DNA of 64,000 bases from Rhodocyclaceae bacterium (GCA_016718525.1 JADKDD010000001.1:1240001-1304000); one strand, 5' to 3'; counted from the stretch's first letter, positions 50,311 through 59,966 are shown. Notes: generated by a model not told the origin, from the sequence alone. Program-made: numbers and translations.

Positions 50311-53300
50311 AGCGTCACCGCGTCACTGTAAGTCTGCGCGCCGCTACCACCACCAACCACGCTGGTGGTGACCGTACCGCCGTTGATCTGCGTACTGCCT
50401 GCCGCACTGGTGCTCAAGGCCGCCAAACTGGTGGTGCCTACCGCCGCGTCAAACTGCGTCACGCCCGCCGTGTTGGCTACCAGTGTCGCCTTGCCAGCAT
50501 TCGATCCATCCACCGTGCTCTTGAACCATAGCTTGCCGCTGACACTGCTGTCCAGCGTGTAGGTGGTCGCGGCATTGCCGTCTTGCAAGGTCACTGCACC
50601 TGTATAGGTCTGGTCACCCGTGGTGTTGATTCCTGTCGCCGACTTCGCAACGCCCGTCGTGCCCGAAACGCTCAAGGAGGCCAGCTTGTCAATCGCACCA
50701 ACGCTGTCGCTGCCTGTTGCATCACCAAACTGCACGTTGCCAACAATCGCCAAGGTCTTAGTCGTCGTCGGGGCACTGTCAAGCGTGCTGTTGAAACTCA
50801 CGGTGCTGGCAGTCAGGCTGGTGTTAGCACCCAGCGTCACCGCGTCACTGTAAGTCTGCGCGCCGCTACCACCACCAACCACGCTGGTGGTGACCGTACC
50901 GCCGTTGATCTGCGTACTGCCTGCCGCACTGGTGCTCAAGGCCGCCAAACTGGTGGTGCCTACCGCCGCGTCAAACTGCGTCACGCCCGCCGTGTTGGCT
51001 ACCAGTGTCGCCTTGCCAGCATTCGATCCATCCACCGTGCTCTTGAACCATAGCTTGCCGCTGACACTGCTGTCCAGCGTGTAGGTGGTCGCGGCATTGC
51101 CGTCTTGCAAGGTCACTGCACCTGTATAGGTCTGGTCACCCGTGGTGTTGATTCCTGTCGCCGACTTCGCAACGCCCGTCGTGCCCGAAACGCTCAAGGA
51201 GGCCAGCTTGTCAATCGCACCAACGCTGTCGCTGCCTGTTGCATCACCAAATTGCACGTTGCCAACAATCGCCAAGGTCTTAGTCGTCGTCGGGGCACTG
51301 TCAAGCGTGCTGTTGAAACTCACGGTGCTGGCAGTCAGGCTGGTGTTAGCACCCAGCGTCACCGCGTCACTGTAAGTCTGCGCGCCGCTACCACCACCAA
51401 CCACGCTGGTGGTGACCGTACCGCCGTTGATCTGCGTACTGCCTGCCGCACTGGTGCTCAAGGCCGCCAAACTGGTGGTGCCTACCGCCGCGTCAAACTG
51501 CGTCACGCCCGCCGTGTTGGCTACCAGTGTCGCCTTGCCAGCATTCGATCCATCCACCGTGCTCTTGAACCATAGCTTGCCGCTGACACTGCTGTCCAGC
51601 GTGTAGGTGGTCGCGGCATTGCCGTCTTGCAAGGTCACTGCACCTGTATAGGTCTGGTCACCCGTGGTGTTGATTCCTGTCGCCGACTTCGCAACGCCCG
51701 TCGTGCCCGAAACGCTCAAGGAGGCCAGCTTGTCAATCGCACCAACGCTGTCGCTGCCTGTTGCATCACCAATCTGCACGTTGCCAACAATCGCCAAGGT
51801 CTTAGTCGTCGTCGGGGCACTGTCAAGCGTGCTGTTGAAACTCACGGTGCTGGCAGTCAGGCTGGTGTTAGCACCCAGTGTCACCCCGTCACTAAAACTC
51901 ATAGTTCCAGCAGTGATCAATCCTTGAATATTCGAAACACCCAAACCCAAAAGATTTCCACTGAGTGACGATCCGGGAGTGCCAATGAATGTCCCACCGC
52001 CTCCGTCAGTTATGTTCTCAAAAGATGTCCAACTAACTACCCCATCGTCACCTTGATTCACACCAGTCATAGTGTAAGTCGCGCCACTACCGGTGACCGT
52101 GTTCGAGTTCGCACTGTTGCCAGTGATGGTGGTGAAACCCGTGTTGCTGCCCGTGATGCCGGTGCTCCCCGCCGTGCCGCCCAACTTGTAGGTGACATCA
52201 GTCGCGTAGGTGCCGTAGTTCAAGGTGCCGGTAGGCGTGGTCGAGACCAGCGCACCGGTCACGCTACCACCAGTGTTGAAGTTGACGTTGGCCACCCCAG
52301 TGTCGGTGATGTTCTTAAAGTCGGTCCAGGTCTGGCCACCGTTACTGCCCTTGTCGGCGATCGCAGCATCGAGCAGGTAGGTCGCGCCACTACCGGTGAC
52401 CGTGTTCGAGTTCGCACTGTTGCCAGTGATGGTGGTGAAACCCGTGTTGCTGCCCGTGATGCCGGTGCTCCCCGCCGTGCCGCCCAACTTGTAGGTGACA
52501 TCAGTCGCGTAGGTGCCGTAGTTCAAGGTGCCGGTAGGCGTGGTCGAGACCAGCGCACCGGTCACGCTACCACCAGTGTTGAAGTTGACGTTGGCCACCC
52601 CAGTGTCGGTGATGTTCTTAAAGTCGGTCCAGGTCTGGCCACCGTTACTGCCCTTGTCGGCGATCGCAGCATCGAGCAGGTAGGTCGCGCCACTACCGGT
52701 GACCGTGTTCGAGTTCGCACTGTTGCCAGTGATGGTGGTGAAACCCGTGTTGCTGCCCGTGATGCCGGTGCTCCCCGCCGTGCCGCCCAACTTGTAGGTG
52801 ACATCAGTCGCGTAGGTGCCGTAGTTCAAGGTGCCGGTAGGCGTGGTCGAGACCAGCGCACCGGTCACGCTACCACCAGTGTTGAAGTTGACGTTGGCCA
52901 CCCCAGTGTCGGTGATGTTCTTAAAGTCGGTCCAGGTCTGGCCACCGTTACTGCCCTTGTCGGCGATCGCAGCATCGAGCAGGTAGGTCGCGCCACTACC
53001 GGTGACCGTGTTCGAGTTCGCACTGTTGCCAGTGATGGTGGTGAAACCCGTGTTGCTGCCCGTGATGCCGGTGCTCCCCGCCGTGCCGCCCAACTTGTAG
53101 GTGACATCAGTCGCGTAGGTGCCGTAGTTCAAGGTGCCGGTAGGCGTGGTCGAGACCAGCGCACCGGTCACGCTACCACCAGTGTTGAAGTTGACGTTGG
53201 CCACCCCAGTGTCGGTGATGTTCTTAAAGTCGGTCCAGGTCTGGCCACCGTTACTGCCCTTGTCGGCGATCGCAGCATCGAGCAGGTAGGTCGCGCCACT

Positions 53301-54416
53301 ACCGGTGACCGTGTTCGAGTTCGCACTGTTGCCAGTGATGGTGGTGAAACCCGTGTTGCTGCCCGTGATGCCGGTGCTCCCCGCCGTGCCGCCCAACTTG
53401 TAGGTGACATCAGTCGCGTAGGTGCCGTAGTTCAAGGTGCCGGTAGGCGTGGTCGAGACCAGCGCACCGGTCACGCTACCACCAGTGTTGAAGTTGACGT
53501 TGGCCACCCCAGTGTCGGTGATGTTCTTAAAGTCGGTCCAGGTCTGGCCACCGTTACTGCCCTTGTCGGCGATCGCAGCATCGAGCAGGTAGGTCGCGCC
53601 ACTACCGGTGACCGTGTTCGAGTTCGCACTGTTGCCAGTGATGGTGGTGAAACCCGTGTTGCTGCCCGTGATGCCGGTGCTCCCCGCCGTGCCGCCCAAC
53701 TTGTAGGTGACATCAGTCGCGTAGGTGCCGTAGTTCAAGGTGCCGGTAGGCGTGGTCGAGACCAGCGCACCGGTCACGCTACCACCAGTGTTGAAGTTGA
53801 CGTTGGCCACCCCAGTGTCGGTGATGTTCTTAAAGTCGGTCCAGGTCTGGCCACCGTTACTGCCCTTGTCGGCGATCGCAGCATCGAGCAGGTAGGTCGC
53901 GCCACTACCGGTGACCGTGTTCGAGTTCGCACTGTTGCCAGTGATGGTGGTGAAACCCGTGTTGCTGCCCGTGATGCCGGTGCTCCCCGCCGTGCCGCCC
54001 AACTTGTAGGTGACATCAGTCGCGTAGGTGCCGTAGTTCAAGGTGCCGGTAGGCGTGGTCGAGACCAGCGCACCGGTCACGCTACCACCAGTGTTGAAGT
54101 TGACGTTGGCCACCCCAGTGTCGGTGATGTTCTTAAAGTCGGTCCAGGTCTGGCCACCGTTACTGCCCTTGTCGGCGATCGCAGCATCGAGCAGGTAGGT
54201 CGCGCCACTACCGGTGACCGTGTTCGAGTTCGCACTGTTGCCAGTGATGGTGGTGAAACCCGTGTTGCTGCCCGTGATGCCGGTGCTCCCCGCCGTGCCG
54301 CCCAACTTGTAGGTGACATCAGTCGCGTAGGTGCCGTAGTTCAAGGTGCCGGTAGGCGTGGTCGAGACCAGCGCACCGGTCACGCTACCACCAGTGTTGA
54401 AGTTGACGTTGGCCAC
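49467..54416 (-). CDS. TpsA middle fragment (frame 2)
   Basis: Open frame of 1649 codons made of the last seven or eight 101-aa repeats, three 174-aa repeats and the first 171-aa repeats. It stops early at 49467 because of the missing A. Its first codon is an internal GTG and the frame is open further upstream to the extra TT at 54568. All repeats are Thr/Ser/Gly/Asn rich with short strand-like blocks, fitting a right-handed beta-helix fibre. Confidence 0.6.
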   Translation of the reverse strand: MANVNFNTGGSVTGALVSTTPTGTLNYGTYATDVTYKLGGTAGSTGITGSNTGFTTITGNSANSNTVTGSGATYLLDAAIADKGSNGGQTWTDFKNITDTGVANVNFNTGGSVTGALVSTTPTGTLNYGTYATDVTYKLGGTAGSTGITGSNTGFTTITGNSANSNTVTGSGATYLLDAAIADKGSNGGQTWTDFKNITDTGVANVNFNTGGSVTGALVSTTPTGTLNYGTYATDVTYKLGGTAGSTGITGSNTGFTTITGNSANSNTVTGSGATYLLDAAIADKGSNGGQTWTDFKNITDTGVANVNFNTGGSVTGALVSTTPTGTLNYGTYATDVTYKLGGTAGSTGITGSNTGFTTITGNSANSNTVTGSGATYLLDAAIADKGSNGGQTWTDFKNITDTGVANVNFNTGGSVTGALVSTTPTGTLNYGTYATDVTYKLGGTAGSTGITGSNTGFTTITGNSANSNTVTGSGATYLLDAAIADKGSNGGQTWTDFKNITDTGVANVNFNTGGSVTGALVSTTPTGTLNYGTYATDVTYKLGGTAGSTGITGSNTGFTTITGNSANSNTVTGSGATYLLDAAIADKGSNGGQTWTDFKNITDTGVANVNFNTGGSVTGALVSTTPTGTLNYGTYATDVTYKLGGTAGSTGITGSNTGFTTITGNSANSNTVTGSGATYLLDAAIADKGSNGGQTWTDFKNITDTGVANVNFNTGGSVTGALVSTTPTGTLNYGTYATDVTYKLGGTAGSTGITGSNTGFTTITGNSANSNTVTGSGATYTMTGVNQGDDGVVSWTSFENITDGGGGTFIGTPGSSLSGNLLGLGVSNIQGLITAGTMSFSDGVTLGANTSLTASTVSFNSTLDSAPTTTKTLAIVGNVQIGDATGSDSVGAIDKLASLSVSGTTGVAKSATGINTTGDQTYTGAVTLQDGNAATTYTLDSSVSGKLWFKSTVDGSNAGKATLVANTAGVTQFDAAVGTTSLAALSTSAAGSTQINGGTVTTSVVGGGSGAQTYSDAVTLGANTSLTASTVSFNSTLDSAPTTTKTLAIVGNVQFGDATGSDSVGAIDKLASLSVSGTTGVAKSATGINTTGDQTYTGAVTLQDGNAATTYTLDSSVSGKLWFKSTVDGSNAGKATLVANTAGVTQFDAAVGTTSLAALSTSAAGSTQINGGTVTTSVVGGGSGAQTYSDAVTLGANTSLTASTVSFNSTLDSAPTTTKTLAIVGNVQFGDATGSDSVGAIDKLASLSVSGTTGVAKSATGINTTGDQTYTGAVTLQDGNAATTYTLDSSVSGKLWFKSTVDGSNAGKATLVANTAGVTQFDAAVGTTSLAALSTSAAGSTQINGGTVTTSVVGGGSGAQTYSDAVTLGPNTTLTGSTVTFDNTVNAATAGAQSLVVAGDTVFNNTVGATTKLGALSVSGTTTFNAGAVSVDTTNSNGGTGNQTYSGLVTLNDNEALTASGAGTIALNGGLTGNGKTLTISAPTAVNLGDGLGADSLTGLSTVDVTSTGGISIKASAIDSSGASQRYRNAVTLGSNDVPNSSKTLAASTVTFDNTVNAATAGAQSLVVAGDTVFNNTVGATTKLGALSVSGTTTFNAGAVSVDTTNSNGGTGNQTYSGLVTLNDNEALTASGAGMIALNGGLTGNGKT
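50312..51888 (-). repeat. 522-bp (174-aa) tandem repeats, class B of tpsA
   Basis: Three copies, spaced exactly 522 bp, with blocks such as TLDSAPTTTKTLAIVG and GKLWFKSTVDGSNAG. They differ at only a few bases by eye (for example QIGD/QFGD). The first copy joins the class A array through a unique linker at 51889-52077. Confidence 0.88.
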
Positions 54417-57400
54417 CCCAGTGTCGGTGATGTTCTTAAAGTCGGTCCAGGTCTGGCCACCGTTACTGCCCTTGTCGGCGATCGCAGCATCGAGCAGGTA
54501 GGTCGCGCCACTACCGGTGACCGTGTTCGAGTTCGCACTGTTGCCAGTGATGGTGGTGAAACCCGTGTTTTGCTGCCCGTGATGCCGGTGCTCCCCGCCG
54601 TGCCGCCCAACTTGTAGGTGACATCAGTCGCGTAGGTGCCGTAGTTCAAGGTGCCGGTAGGCGTGGTCGAGACCAGCGCACCGGTCACGCTACCACCAGT
54701 GTTGAAGTTGACGTTGGCCACCCCAGTGTCGGTGATGTTCTTAAAGTCGGTCCAGGTCTGGCCACCGTTACTGCCCTTGTCGGCGATCGCAGCATCGAGC
54801 AGGTAGGTCGCGCCACTACCGGTGACCGTGTTCGAGTTCGCACTGTTGCCAGTGATGGTGGTGAAACCCGTGTTGCTGCCCGTGATGCCGGTGCTCCCCG
54901 CCGTGCCGCCCAACTTGTAGGTGACATCAGTCGCGTAGGTGCCGTAGTTCAAGGTGCCGGTAGGCGTGGTCGAGACCAGCGCACCGGTCACGCTACCACC
55001 AGTGTTGAAGTTGACGTTGGCCACCCCAGTGTCGGTGATGTTCTTAAAGTCGGTCCAGGTCTGGCCACCGTTACTGCCCTTGTCGGCGATCGCAGCATCG
55101 AGCAGGTAGGTCGCGCCACTACCGGTGACCGTGTTCGAGTTCGCACTGTTGCCAGTGATGGTGGTGAAACCCGTGTTGCTGCCCGTGATGCCGGTGCTCC
55201 CCGCCGTGCCGCCCAACTTGTAGGTGACATCAGTCGCGTAGGTGCCGTAGTTCAAGGTGCCGGTAGGCGTGGTCGAGACCAGCGCACCGGTCACGCTACC
55301 ACCAGTGTTGAAGTTGACGTTGGCCACCCCAGTGTCGGTGATGTTCTTAAAGTCGGTCCAGGTCTGGCCACCGTTACTGCCCTTGTCGGCGATCGCAGCA
55401 TCGAGCAGGTAGGTCGCGCCACTACCGGTGACCGTGTTCGAGTTCGCACTGTTGCCAGTGATGGTGGTGAAACCCGTGTTGCTGCCCGTGATGCCGGTGC
55501 TCCCCGCCGTGCCGCCCAACTTGTAGGTGACATCAGTCGCGTAGGTGCCGTAGTTCAAGGTGCCGGTAGGCGTGGTCGAGACCAGCGCACCGGTCACGCT
55601 ACCACCAGTGTTGAAGTTGACGTTGGCCACCCCAGTGTCGGTGATGTTCTTAAAGTCGGTCCAGGTCTGGCCACCGTTACTGCCCTTGTCGGCGATCGCA
55701 GCATCGAGCAGGTAGGTCGCGCCACTACCGGTGACCGTGTTCGAGTTCGCACTGTTGCCAGTGATGGTGGTGAAACCCGTGTTGCTGCCCGTGATGCCGG
55801 TGCTCCCCGCCGTGCCGCCCAACTTGTAGGTGACATCAGTCGCGTAGGTGCCGTAGTTCAAGGTGCCGGTAGGCGTGGTCGAGACCAGCGCACCGGTCAC
55901 GCTACCACCAGTGTTGAAGTTGACGTTGGCCACCCCAGTGTCGGTGATGTTCTTAAAGTCGGTCCAGGTCTGGCCACCGTTACTGCCCTTGTCGGCGATC
56001 GCAGCATCGAGCAGGTAGGTCGCGCCACTACCGGTGACCGTGTTCGAGTTCGCACTGTTGCCAGTGATGGTGGTGAAACCCGTGTTGCTGCCCGTGATGC
56101 CGGTGCTCCCCCGCCGTGCCGCCCAACTTGTAGGTGACATCAGTCGCGTAGGTGCCGTAGTTCAAGGTGCCGGTAGGCGTGGTCGAGACCAGCGCACCGG
56201 TCACGCTACCACCAGTGTTGAAGTTGACGTTGGCCACCCCAGTGTCGGTGATGTTCTTAAAGTCGGTCCAGGTCTGGCCACCGTTACTGCCCTTGTCGGC
56301 GATCGCAGCATCGAGCAGGTAGGTCGCGCCACTACCGGTGACCGTGTTCGAGTTCGCACTGTTGCCAGTGATGGTGGTGAAACCCGTGTTGCTGCCCGTG
56401 ATGCCGGTGCTCCCCGCCGTGCCGCCCAACTTGTAGGTGACATCAGTCGCGTAGGTGCCGTAGTTCAAGGTGCCGGTAGGCGTGGTCGAGACCAGCGCAC
56501 CGGTCACGCTACCACCAGTGTTGAAGTTGACGTTGGCCACCCCAGTGTCGGTGATGTTCTTAAAGTCGGTCCAGGTCTGGCCACCGTTACTGCCCTTGTC
56601 GGCGATCGCAGCATCGAGCAGGTAGGTCGCGCCACTACCGGTGACCGTGTTCGAGTTCGCACTGTTGCCAGTGATGGTGGTGAAACCCGTGTTGCTGCCC
56701 GTGATGCCGGTGCTCCCCGCCGTGCCGCCCAACTTGTAGGTGACATCAGTCGCGTAGGTGCCGTAGTTCAAGGTGCCGGTAGGCGTGGTCGAGACCAGCG
56801 CACCGGTCACGCTACCACCAGTGTTGAAGTTGACGTTGGCCACCCCAGTGTCGGTGATGTTCTTAAAGTCGGTCCAGGTCTGGCCACCGTTACTGCCCTT
56901 GTCGGCGATCGCAGCATCGAGCAGGTAGGTCGCGCCACTACCGGTGACCGTGTTCGAGTTCGCACTGTTGCCAGTGATGGTGGTGAAACCCGTGTTGCTG
57001 CCCGTGATGCCGGTGCTCCCCGCCGTGCCGCCCAACTTGTAGGTGACATCAGTCGCGTAGGTGCCGTAGTTCAAGGTGCCGGTAGGCGTGGTCGAGACCA
57101 GCGCACCGGTCACGCTACCACCAGTGTTGAAGTTGACGTTGGCCACCCCAGTGTCGGTGATGTTCTTAAAGTCGGTCCAGGTCTGGCCACCGTTACTGCC
57201 CTTGTCGGCGATCGCAGCATCGAGCAGGTAGGTCGCGCCACTACCGGTGACCGTGTTCGAGTTCGCACTGTTGCCAGTGATGGTGGTGAAACCCGTGTTG
57301 CTGCCCGTGATGCCGGTGCTCCCCGCCGTGCCGCCCAACTTGTAGGTGACATCAGTCGCGTAGGTGCCGTAGTTCAAGGTGCCGGTAGGCGTGGTCGAGA

Positions 57401-58078
57401 CCAGCGCACCGGTCACGCTACCACCAGTGTTGAAGTTGACGTTGGCCACCCCAGTGTCGGTGATGTTCTTAAAGTCGGTCCAGGTCTGGCCACCGTTACT
57501 GCCCTTGTCGGCGATCGCAGCATCGAGCAGGTAGGTCGCGCCACTACCGGTGACCGTGTTCGAGTTCGCACTGTTGCCAGTGATGGTGGTGAAACCCGTG
57601 TTGCTGCCCGTGATGCCGGTGCTCCCCGCCGTGCCGCCCAACTTGTAGGTGACATCAGTCGCGTAGGTGCCGTAGTTCAAGGTGCCGGTAGGCGTGGTCG
57701 AGACCAGCGCACCGGTCACGCTACCACCAGTGTTGAAGTTGACGTTGGCCACCCCAGTGTCGGTGATGTTCTTAAAGTCGGTCCAGGTCTGGCCACCGTT
57801 ACTGCCCTTGTCGGCGATCGCAGCATCGAGCAGGTAGGTCGCGCCACTACCGGTGACCGTGTTCGAGTTCGCACTGTTGCCAGTGATGGTGGTGAAACCC
57901 GTGTTGCTGCCCGTGATGCCGGTGCTCCCCGCCGTGCCGCCCAACTTGTAGGTGACATCAGTCGCGTAGGTGCCGTAGTTCAAGGTGCCGGTAGGCGTGG
58001 TCGAGACCAGCGCACCGGTCACGCTACCACCAGTGTTGAAGTTGACGTTGGCCACCCCAGTGTCGGTGATGTTCTTAA
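52078..58078 (-). repeat. 303-bp (101-aa) tandem array, class A of tpsA, about 19.8 copies
   Basis: Twenty occurrences of the same anchor (GTCACGCTACCACCAG) begin at 52259, 52562 and so on to 58019, spaced 303 bp except 305 and 304 where the two indels fall. Copies compared by eye are identical otherwise. Each unit has GSVTGALVSTTPTGTLNYG, TYKLGGTAGSTGITGSNTG and WTDFKNITDTG. The outermost copies grade into related but diverged sequence (ATYLLHASTADAG at the N-side, ATYTMTGVNQGDDG at the C-side), which look like the ancestral forms. Confidence 0.95.
54380..56140 (-). CDS. TpsA repeat fragment (frame 3)
   Basis: Open frame of 586 codons containing about five 101-aa repeats. Only the segment between the indels at 56108 and 54568 is in the true frame; residues before and after those points are shadow translation (MSPTSWAARR at the start, ARPTCSMLRSPTR at the end). 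It therefore marks the segment shifted by the two indels and is not a separate gene. Confidence 0.55.
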   Translation of the reverse strand: MSPTSWAARRGSTGITGSNTGFTTITGNSANSNTVTGSGATYLLDAAIADKGSNGGQTWTDFKNITDTGVANVNFNTGGSVTGALVSTTPTGTLNYGTYATDVTYKLGGTAGSTGITGSNTGFTTITGNSANSNTVTGSGATYLLDAAIADKGSNGGQTWTDFKNITDTGVANVNFNTGGSVTGALVSTTPTGTLNYGTYATDVTYKLGGTAGSTGITGSNTGFTTITGNSANSNTVTGSGATYLLDAAIADKGSNGGQTWTDFKNITDTGVANVNFNTGGSVTGALVSTTPTGTLNYGTYATDVTYKLGGTAGSTGITGSNTGFTTITGNSANSNTVTGSGATYLLDAAIADKGSNGGQTWTDFKNITDTGVANVNFNTGGSVTGALVSTTPTGTLNYGTYATDVTYKLGGTAGSTGITGSNTGFTTITGNSANSNTVTGSGATYLLDAAIADKGSNGGQTWTDFKNITDTGVANVNFNTGGSVTGALVSTTPTGTLNYGTYATDVTYKLGGTAGSTGITGSKTRVSPPSLATVRTRTRSPVVARPTCSMLRSPTRAVTVARPGPTLRTSPTLGWPTSTSTLVVA

Positions 58079-59966
58079 TTCCGGTCCAGCTGAGCACGCC
58101 AGCGATACTGCCTGCGTCCGCCGTCGAGGCGTGCAGCAGGTAGGTGGCGTTGGTGCCGGTGATCGTGGCATTCCCCCCGGTCGCCGTCGCAGTAGCGGTC
58201 ACGCCGCCAAGGCTAGGAGCTCGCGTCACGTCCAGCGTCGTTGTAAAACTGAGACTGAGGTTCCCACTACCACTATAAGTGCCGCCAAGTGTGATGAACG
58301 TACCGGCGGTCAGATTAAGTGTCGTGCCACCGACGAGCTGATCGACCAACACCCCGCTGGCGGAGTCGATACCTTCAGTCGCTGTGACAGTAACGTTACC
58401 AAATCCCAATTGCGCGTTGATCGTTCCGTCAGTGATGGTCGCATTGAGCCCAGACGCGGTTTGGCTATCGGCAAAAGGCCCGGTCGCATTAGTGTTCACG
58501 TCTGGATCGGTGCACGTGCCGGTACCCCCGCCACTATCAACGCAAGTGAGATTCGAGCCGTCACTTGCCGCACCGTTGACGATTAAGACATCATCCGGAT
58601 CAAGAAGCAGCGTTCCGCTCATTCCTTGAGGCGCGCGCAGATCCGTCAGCCCCGCGTACACGAGAGACTTTTTTCCGGAGACTTCGACAAACCCTCCATC
58701 GCCGCTTTGTGTTCCACCGCGCGCCGAAATTTTGCCGTAAAACTGCGTCGTTCCTTCCGCCCACACCAACACCTTGCCACCATCACCAGTTCCAACGGCA
58801 TCGGCGTTGATACTCACATCTTTGCCGACGTACGTGGCACTGGCATTCTGTTCCATGCCCTTGCCCTGCCAATTACCCCCGATCAACGCCGTGCCGCCAG
58901 CACCAACTCCCGAGACATCCACGCTGGCATGGTCAAACAAGCCGACCTTGTCACCGAGCACTTTGACCGTACCGCCGCTTTGTCCCGCCGCCGTGCCCGA
59001 TGCGTCAAGTGTTCCGGTCACACTGACGACACCGGATGCGCCGCCGCCCAGCCAAATTTCACCATTGCGCGACCCAAGGCTGCGGGCGCGAATAACTCCA
59101 TCGTTGTTCAGGACGGTGGACAACAAGGCATCCTTGGCCTGCGCATTCATTACTACACGCCCGCCATCGGCCACCAGTGAACCGGAGTTACCTGCCCGTG
59201 CACCGGCGGCAGCCAAATCAACACGGAAGCTCAACAATCCGTCATGATCAAAGTCGAGATTTACATGGTCGCCGGCTGCCAACCCGATGCTGCCACTAGG
59301 TGCGTTTATGTTGCCGCTATTGCTGACTTGCGGAGCAATTAGCGCGACAAACCCACCGCGTGATGAAGTGATATTGCCGGCGTTGGTCACACCTGCTGCA
59401 CTGCCACCATTACTAAAGCTGTACTTTTCAGCAAGGAAATTGGCATCCGAGATACCTAAAGTTGAAGCAACCAATCCGCCAACGTCAACTTGAGCGCCGG
59501 GAGCAAATAAAACACCGGCGGGATTAGTCAAAAAGACGTGTCCATTAGACGTCAGCCGACCAAATATCTGCGACGCGTTGCCGCCTTCGACGCGATTGAG
59601 AATGACTGAGGTGTTGTTGGGTTGAGCAAAATTAACTTGTGCACCACTGCCGATGTTGAAGCTGTTCCAATTGACGATCGCCTTTGCCGACGACTGATTG
59701 ACATCCATCCGCGACGCACTGGTAGTAATCGCAACCTGCCCGGCGACAATTGTTGCGCCATTCGGTAACGTTGTTGATATCGGTACCTGTGCGCTTGCAC
59801 TCATGCTCGCACTAAACGCAACGACACCAAGGAGAAGTCCGTGCGATACAGTGGTTGAAGCCCGCTTGCCACTTGATCGCACAAACTCGGCAACGGCAAC
59901 CCACGCACTTCGGGCGTCACTCCATTTCAACCGAAACGCCTTATTAACCGTAGCATGTTTGTACAT
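56028..59966 (-). CDS. TpsA N-terminal fragment with secretion domain
   Basis: Open frame of 1312 codons from ATG 59966 (longer start at 59999 lacks an RBS). An extended signal peptide region (MYKHATVNKAFRLKW, then GLLLGVVAFSASMSASAQ) matches ESPR proteins. The TPS haemagglutination domain follows with DVNQSSAKAIVNWNSFNIG and NPAGVLFAPGAQVDVGG (NPAG at 148-151, usually NPNG). From about residue 630 there are seven 101-aa repeats. It ends in an out-of-frame tail (GQQHGFHHHHWQQ) after the extra C at 56108. If the indel is real, this truncated 1.3-kDa-residue form would still be exported. Confidence 0.78.
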   Translation of the reverse strand: MYKHATVNKAFRLKWSDARSAWVAVAEFVRSSGKRASTTVSHGLLLGVVAFSASMSASAQVPISTTLPNGATIVAGQVAITTSASRMDVNQSSAKAIVNWNSFNIGSGAQVNFAQPNNTSVILNRVEGGNASQIFGRLTSNGHVFLTNPAGVLFAPGAQVDVGGLVASTLGISDANFLAEKYSFSNGGSAAGVTNAGNITSSRGGFVALIAPQVSNSGNINAPSGSIGLAAGDHVNLDFDHDGLLSFRVDLAAAGARAGNSGSLVADGGRVVMNAQAKDALLSTVLNNDGVIRARSLGSRNGEIWLGGGASGVVSVTGTLDASGTAAGQSGGTVKVLGDKVGLFDHASVDVSGVGAGGTALIGGNWQGKGMEQNASATYVGKDVSINADAVGTGDGGKVLVWAEGTTQFYGKISARGGTQSGDGGFVEVSGKKSLVYAGLTDLRAPQGMSGTLLLDPDDVLIVNGAASDGSNLTCVDSGGGTGTCTDPDVNTNATGPFADSQTASGLNATITDGTINAQLGFGNVTVTATEGIDSASGVLVDQLVGGTTLNLTAGTFITLGGTYSGSGNLSLSFTTTLDVTRAPSLGGVTATATATGGNATITGTNATYLLHASTADAGSIAGVLSWTGIKNITDTGVANVNFNTGGSVTGALVSTTPTGTLNYGTYATDVTYKLGGTAGSTGITGSNTGFTTITGNSANSNTVTGSGATYLLDAAIADKGSNGGQTWTDFKNITDTGVANVNFNTGGSVTGALVSTTPTGTLNYGTYATDVTYKLGGTAGSTGITGSNTGFTTITGNSANSNTVTGSGATYLLDAAIADKGSNGGQTWTDFKNITDTGVANVNFNTGGSVTGALVSTTPTGTLNYGTYATDVTYKLGGTAGSTGITGSNTGFTTITGNSANSNTVTGSGATYLLDAAIADKGSNGGQTWTDFKNITDTGVANVNFNTGGSVTGALVSTTPTGTLNYGTYATDVTYKLGGTAGSTGITGSNTGFTTITGNSANSNTVTGSGATYLLDAAIADKGSNGGQTWTDFKNITDTGVANVNFNTGGSVTGALVSTTPTGTLNYGTYATDVTYKLGGTAGSTGITGSNTGFTTITGNSANSNTVTGSGATYLLDAAIADKGSNGGQTWTDFKNITDTGVANVNFNTGGSVTGALVSTTPTGTLNYGTYATDVTYKLGGTAGSTGITGSNTGFTTITGNSANSNTVTGSGATYLLDAAIADKGSNGGQTWTDFKNITDTGVANVNFNTGGSVTGALVSTTPTGTLNYGTYATDVTYKLGGTAGEHRHHGQQHGFHHHHWQQCELEHGHR

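Larger units (their letters stand above)
46387..59966 (-). other. Giant TpsA exoprotein locus, one gene split by three homopolymer indels
   Basis: Four co-directional open frames (entries below) form one filamentous-haemagglutinin-like gene. Its start is the ATG at 59966 behind AGAGGAA; its end is the TAA-type stop at 46387. Compared with other copies of the same repeats, the sequence has two extra T at 54568-54571, one extra C at 56108-56112 and one missing A at 49468-49469. Removing the three additions and restoring the missing A leaves 13578 bases, exactly 4526 codons, for a continuous 4525-residue protein. Architecture: ESPR signal 1-60, TPS haemagglutination domain about 60-310, 303-bp repeats, 522-bp repeats, 513-bp repeats, C-terminal domain with a Cys pair. 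Secreted by TpsB, encoded 68 bases upstream. Confidence 0.8.

Noticed and set aside
52078..58078. Tandem repeat array considered as CRISPR
   Set aside because: Units are 303 bp, contiguous, in frame with a secreted protein, with no short repeat/spacer alternation and no cas genes.
52053..58586. Two plus-strand open frames of about 850 codons across the tpsA repeat array, plus many identical 80-codon minus frames
   Set aside because: They are shadows: a 303-bp repeat without stops in one antisense frame stays open indefinitely. Their composition (GRATTGDRVRVRTV repeats) is not protein-like and both end where the repeat ends.
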